Part shown: piece after piece, positions 61,223-64,000 of the stretch
Position numbering within the stretch: position 1 is the first letter of the stretch
How the letters are laid out: each line of letters starts with the position of its first letter
DNA from: Streptomyces luteolus
Lineage (GTDB): Bacteria > Actinomycetota > Actinomycetes > Streptomycetales > Streptomycetaceae
NCBI RefSeq assembly: GCF_029968015.1
Contig: NZ_JASCIS010000019.1
Span: 62,001-126,000, forward strand
Direction of reading: 5' to 3'
DNA length: 64,000 bases
Notes under the pieces: generated by a model
The model's database searches: none
Told to the model about the DNA's origin: nothing
The model's input: only the letters and a program-made list of their open reading frames with translations
Position numbers and translations under genes: made by a program

Positions 61223-62928
61223 CAGAACTCTCCGGTCCGGTCGGTGCGGATGCGTTCGAGGAGCAGCAGCGACACCGCGCACACCAGCATCAGCAGGGTC
61301 GAAAGGGCCATCGCCTGCCCGTAGTTGAGCTCGCCCGCGCGGCCGAGGAGGGTGGCGACGGCGACGGGCAGGGTCGGCTGGTCGGGCCGCGCGATGAACA
61401 CGGTCGCCCCGAACTCGCCGAGGGACACGGCGAACGCGAACCCGGCGGCGACGAGCAGCGCGCGCCGCACGAGCGGCAGGTCCACCTCGCGCCACACCCG
61501 CCACGGGGACGCGCCGAGCACGGTGGCGGCCTCGCGGAGCCGTTCGTCCACGGCACGCAGCACCGGCAGCATGGTGCGTACGACGAAGGGCACGCCGACG
61601 AGGGCCTGGGCGAGCGGCACGAGGATCCAGGAGGAGCGCAGGTCGAGCGGCGGTTCGTCGAGGGTGATGAGGAAGCCGAAGCCGACGGTCACGGCGGACA
61701 CCCCGAGCGGCAGCATCAACAGCGCGTCGAAGCCGCGCACGATCCGACCGACCGCGCCGCCGCCGCGGCGCGACCGGGTGAGCGCCACGGCGGCGAGCCC
61801 GCCGACGGTCACGGCGATCGCGGTGGCGGCCAGCGCGTACTCCAGGGAGTTGGCGATGGCCTCGATGGGCGGTACGAGGAAGGCGCCGCTGTCGACGGAG
61901 GTGAGGGCGCGGAAGTAGTCGAGGCCGTAGCCGGCGGAGGGGTGCAGGGAGCGTTCCACGAGCACGCCGAGCGGGACGAGGATCAGCAGCAGCACGGTCA
62001 GCAGCACGCCGCCGAGCAGTGCCCATTGGACCGTTCCCTGTGGGCGGCGCGCGGTCTGCGCGGCGTCGACCAGCTTCAGGGCGGACTCGCGGCGGCGCAC
62101 GGTCCAGGCGTGCACGGCGAGGATCGCGCCGACGGCGGCGAACTGCACGAGGGTGAGCGCGGCGGCGGTGTCGAGCGCGAGGAGCTGCGCCGTCTGCCGG
62201 TAGATCTCCGCTTCGAGGGTGGTGAACGTGGGCCCGCCGAGGATCTGCACGACACCGAAGGACGTGAACGTGAACAGGAACACCATCAGCGCGGCCCCGG
62301 CGACGGCGGGCCCGAGCGCGGGCAGCGTCACCTTCCGCCAGGCGGCGAACCGGGACGCTCCGAGCATCCGCGCGGCCTCCTCCTGCCGCGGGTCGAGCTG
62401 GGCCCAGAGTCCGCCGACGGTGCGGACGACGACGGCGTAGTTGAAGAAGACATGCGCGAGGAGGATCGCCCACACGGTGGTGTCGAGCCGCAGACCCCAC
62501 AGCGCGTCGAGGACGCCGCCGCGGCCGAGGAGCGCGAGGAACGCGGTGCCGACGACGACGGTGGGCAGCACGAACGGCACGGTGACGACGGCCCGCAGGA
62601 GCTGTTTGCCGGGGAAGTCGAAGCGCGCGAACACATACGCGCCGGGCAGCGCCACGAGCAGCGTCAGGCCGGTGGAGGCGAGGGCCTGCCACGTGGTGAA
62701 CCACAGCACGTGCTGCAGGTCGGGGTCGGCGAGGACGTCCGCGAGCCGTCCGAGCCGCCACGTGTCGCCGACCTTGAGGCCGCGGGCGACGATCGCCGCG
62801 ACCGGGTAGGCGAAGAACACCGCGAAGAACGCGACGGGCACGACAAGCAGGCCGAGCCGCAGCGCGCTCCCGCGGACGTCCTTACGGAGGCGGGCCCCCT
62901 CCGCTACTTCAGGACCAGCGACTGCCAT
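61222..62928 (-). CDS. thiP: Thiamine-type ABC transporter permease, fused two-half protein
   Basis: A 568-residue membrane protein with about twelve helices in two homologous halves, as in ThiP and FbpB. Each half has an EAA loop: RQEEAARMLGASRFAAWRKVTLPALGPAV and LREAATVLGASPWRVWREVDLPLVRRAL. The start overlaps the binding-protein gene by 25 bp and the end overlaps the ATPase by one base, so the three are one operon. A later start is possible, since the first 25 residues are not hydrophobic. Confidence 0.88.
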   Translation of the reverse strand: MAVAGPEVAEGARLRKDVRGSALRLGLLVVPVAFFAVFFAYPVAAIVARGLKVGDTWRLGRLADVLADPDLQHVLWFTTWQALASTGLTLLVALPGAYVFARFDFPGKQLLRAVVTVPFVLPTVVVGTAFLALLGRGGVLDALWGLRLDTTVWAILLAHVFFNYAVVVRTVGGLWAQLDPRQEEAARMLGASRFAAWRKVTLPALGPAVAGAALMVFLFTFTSFGVVQILGGPTFTTLEAEIYRQTAQLLALDTAAALTLVQFAAVGAILAVHAWTVRRRESALKLVDAAQTARRPQGTVQWALLGGVLLTVLLLILVPLGVLVERSLHPSAGYGLDYFRALTSVDSGAFLVPPIEAIANSLEYALAATAIAVTVGGLAAVALTRSRRGGGAVGRIVRGFDALLMLPLGVSAVTVGFGFLITLDEPPLDLRSSWILVPLAQALVGVPFVVRTMLPVLRAVDERLREAATVLGASPWRVWREVDLPLVRRALLVAAGFAFAVSLGEFGATVFIARPDQPTLPVAVATLLGRAGELNYGQAMALSTLLMLVCAVSLLLLERIRTDRTGEF

Positions 62929-63995
62929 GACTTGACCCAGTCCTCACGGTTCTCCGCGATCTTCTTCGGGTCGACGGTCAGCGGCTTGTCGACCTGCTCA
63001 CCGAACTTCGTGAACAGCTCGGGCAGTTCGGCGTCGTCCGCGACGGGGTTCACGAACATCTGCAGCGGCAGGTCGTTCTGGAACCGCTTGGAGATCAGGA
63101 AGTCGATGAGGGCCTTGCCGCCCTTCTCGTTCTTCGCGCCGTCGAGCAGCCCGGCGAACTCGATCTGCCGGAAGCAGGTCCCGGTGGCGACCCCGGTGGG
63201 CGCCTCCTTCGGCTCCGGCTTCACGCCGAGGACCTCGACGGGCGGGCTGGACGCGTACGACACGACGAGCGGCCGGTCGGCGCCCGCCTTCTTGCCGCCC
63301 GCGGAGCCGGAGAACTCCTCGTTGTACGCCTGCTCCCAGCCGTCGACGACCTTCACGCCGTTGGCCTTGAGCTTCTTCCAGTAGTCCGGCCAGCCCTGGT
63401 CGCCGTACTCGGCCGCGGTGGCGAGGAGGAAGCCGAGTCCGGGCGAGGAGGTGGCGGCGTTCTCGGTGACGAGGAGGTTCTTGTACTCGGGCTTGATCAG
63501 GTCGTCGAGGGTCTTCGGCGGCTCGATCTTCTTGTCGGCGAAGTACGCGCGGTCGTAGTTGACGCAGATGTCGCCGGTGTCGACGGGCGTGACGCGGTGC
63601 TTGTCCCCGTCGAGCCGCACGTCCTCGGGGATCCGGTCGAGCCCCTTCGCCTTGTACGGCGTGAACAGGCCGTTGTCGACGGCGCGGGACAGCAGGGTGT
63701 TGTCGACGCCGAAGAGGACGTCGCCCTGCGGGTTGCCCTTGGACAGGACGGCCTTGTTGACGACCTCGCCGGCGTCGCCGCCCTTGAGGATGTCGACCTT
63801 GTACCCGGACTGCTTCTCGAAGTCCTTCAGCACGTCCGGCGAGACGTTGAAGGACGAGTGGGTGACGAGCGTGACGGTCTTGGAGTCCTCGCCGGAGGCA
63901 CTCGATCCGTCGGAGCCGCCGCAGGCGGCGAGGGTGGAGACGCCGAGGGCCCCGCAGAGCACGACCGTGCCGGCACGCCGAAAACTGATCTTCAT
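62904..63995 (-). CDS. thiB: Thiamine-binding lipoprotein of an ABC importer
   Basis: A 363-residue secreted protein. The signal FRRAGTVVLCGALGVSTLAAC ends in the lipobox LAAC. The mature domain shows GDVLFGVDNTLLSRAVDNGLF, PVDTGDICVNYDRAYF, TSSPGLGFLLATAAEYG, VVDGWEQAYNEEF and LVVSYASSPPVEV, matching ThiB/TbpA in order. ATG at 63995, five bases from the window end, so any TPP riboswitch upstream cannot be seen. Confidence 0.88.
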   Translation of the reverse strand: MKISFRRAGTVVLCGALGVSTLAACGGSDGSSASGEDSKTVTLVTHSSFNVSPDVLKDFEKQSGYKVDILKGGDAGEVVNKAVLSKGNPQGDVLFGVDNTLLSRAVDNGLFTPYKAKGLDRIPEDVRLDGDKHRVTPVDTGDICVNYDRAYFADKKIEPPKTLDDLIKPEYKNLLVTENAATSSPGLGFLLATAAEYGDQGWPDYWKKLKANGVKVVDGWEQAYNEEFSGSAGGKKAGADRPLVVSYASSPPVEVLGVKPEPKEAPTGVATGTCFRQIEFAGLLDGAKNEKGGKALIDFLISKRFQNDLPLQMFVNPVADDAELPELFTKFGEQVDKPLTVDPKKIAENREDWVKSWQSLVLK

Positions 63996-64000
63996 GACTG

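Noticed and set aside
60191..62761. A fused 856-residue transporter protein
   Set aside because: The first 513 codons are the wrong frame of the permease gene; the ATPase starts at 61222, overlapping the permease stop by one base.
62904..64000. TPP riboswitch before the thiamine-binding protein
   Set aside because: Only five bases lie upstream within the window, so it cannot be assessed.

Overview
The window is chromosomal DNA from a high-GC actinomycete, almost certainly a Streptomyces or close relative. The evidence is very high third-position GC, GTG starts, the gene order rimP-nusA-ylxR-infB-ylxP-rbfA-truB next to ribF, a Gly/Pro/Arg-rich N-terminal IF2 domain, and several GC-rich palindromic intergenic repeats of the kind scattered through Streptomyces genomes. 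I see no rRNA, tRNA or CRISPR array.

1-7.3 kb (all minus): a partial membrane-anchored binding-protein-like gene coupled to a P-loop ATPase, ribF, and a 1115-residue protein that joins a trypsin-like domain lacking its catalytic Ser and Asp to an NTPase with an Arg-containing P-loop. 7.5-14.6 kb (minus): the translation and RNA-maturation block rimP, nusA, ylxR, infB, ylxP, rbfA, truB. 14.8-16.7 kb (plus): a lipoprotein, a DUF4439 ferritin-like protein and an aminoglycoside-phosphotransferase-fold protein whose catalytic residues are all replaced. 16.9-24.2 kb (minus): proS, two GNAT acetyltransferases, and the isoprenoid genes ispG and dxr with the site-2 protease rseP between them.

24.5-34.3 kb: an acyl-CoA dehydrogenase, an aldehyde dehydrogenase, a PucR-type regulator, a large membrane P-loop ATPase and gabT. 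34.4-36.3 kb: a PAP2 phosphatase, a TnpB remnant and a hypothetical gene. 36.4-43.7 kb (minus): a polyamine uptake and catabolism block: aldehyde dehydrogenase, potD, potA, potB, potC and an FAD-dependent amine oxidase. 43.9-50.4 kb: an accessory stretch that splits the polyamine genes. It holds a NADAR (YbiA-like) protein, an antitoxin with a truncated RelE-type toxin, a DUF4190 protein, an adenosine deaminase, a glycerophosphodiester phosphodiesterase, a decayed IS200/IS605-type TnpB element and an ADP-ribosylglycohydrolase. 50.4-55.2 kb returns to polyamines: a second potD, a second gamma-aminobutyraldehyde dehydrogenase, an Lrp/AsnC regulator and a class III aminotransferase.

The polyamine genes read as one route. 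PotABC with either PotD would import putrescine or spermidine, the aminotransferase or FAD oxidase would make the aldehyde, the two aldehyde dehydrogenases would make GABA, and GabT would pass it to succinic semialdehyde. The Lrp and PucR proteins are candidate regulators.

55.4-64 kb: an ABC exporter pair with degenerate ATPase motifs, a VOC protein, a LOG-like protein, a proline-rich membrane protein, and a thiamine-type ABC importer (binding protein, fused permease, ATPase) that runs to the window end.

The main points for follow-up are the pseudo-protease NTPase, the pseudokinase, the TnpB element with terminal hairpins broken by a 40-bp palindromic insert, and the ADP-ribose-related genes inside the polyamine region.
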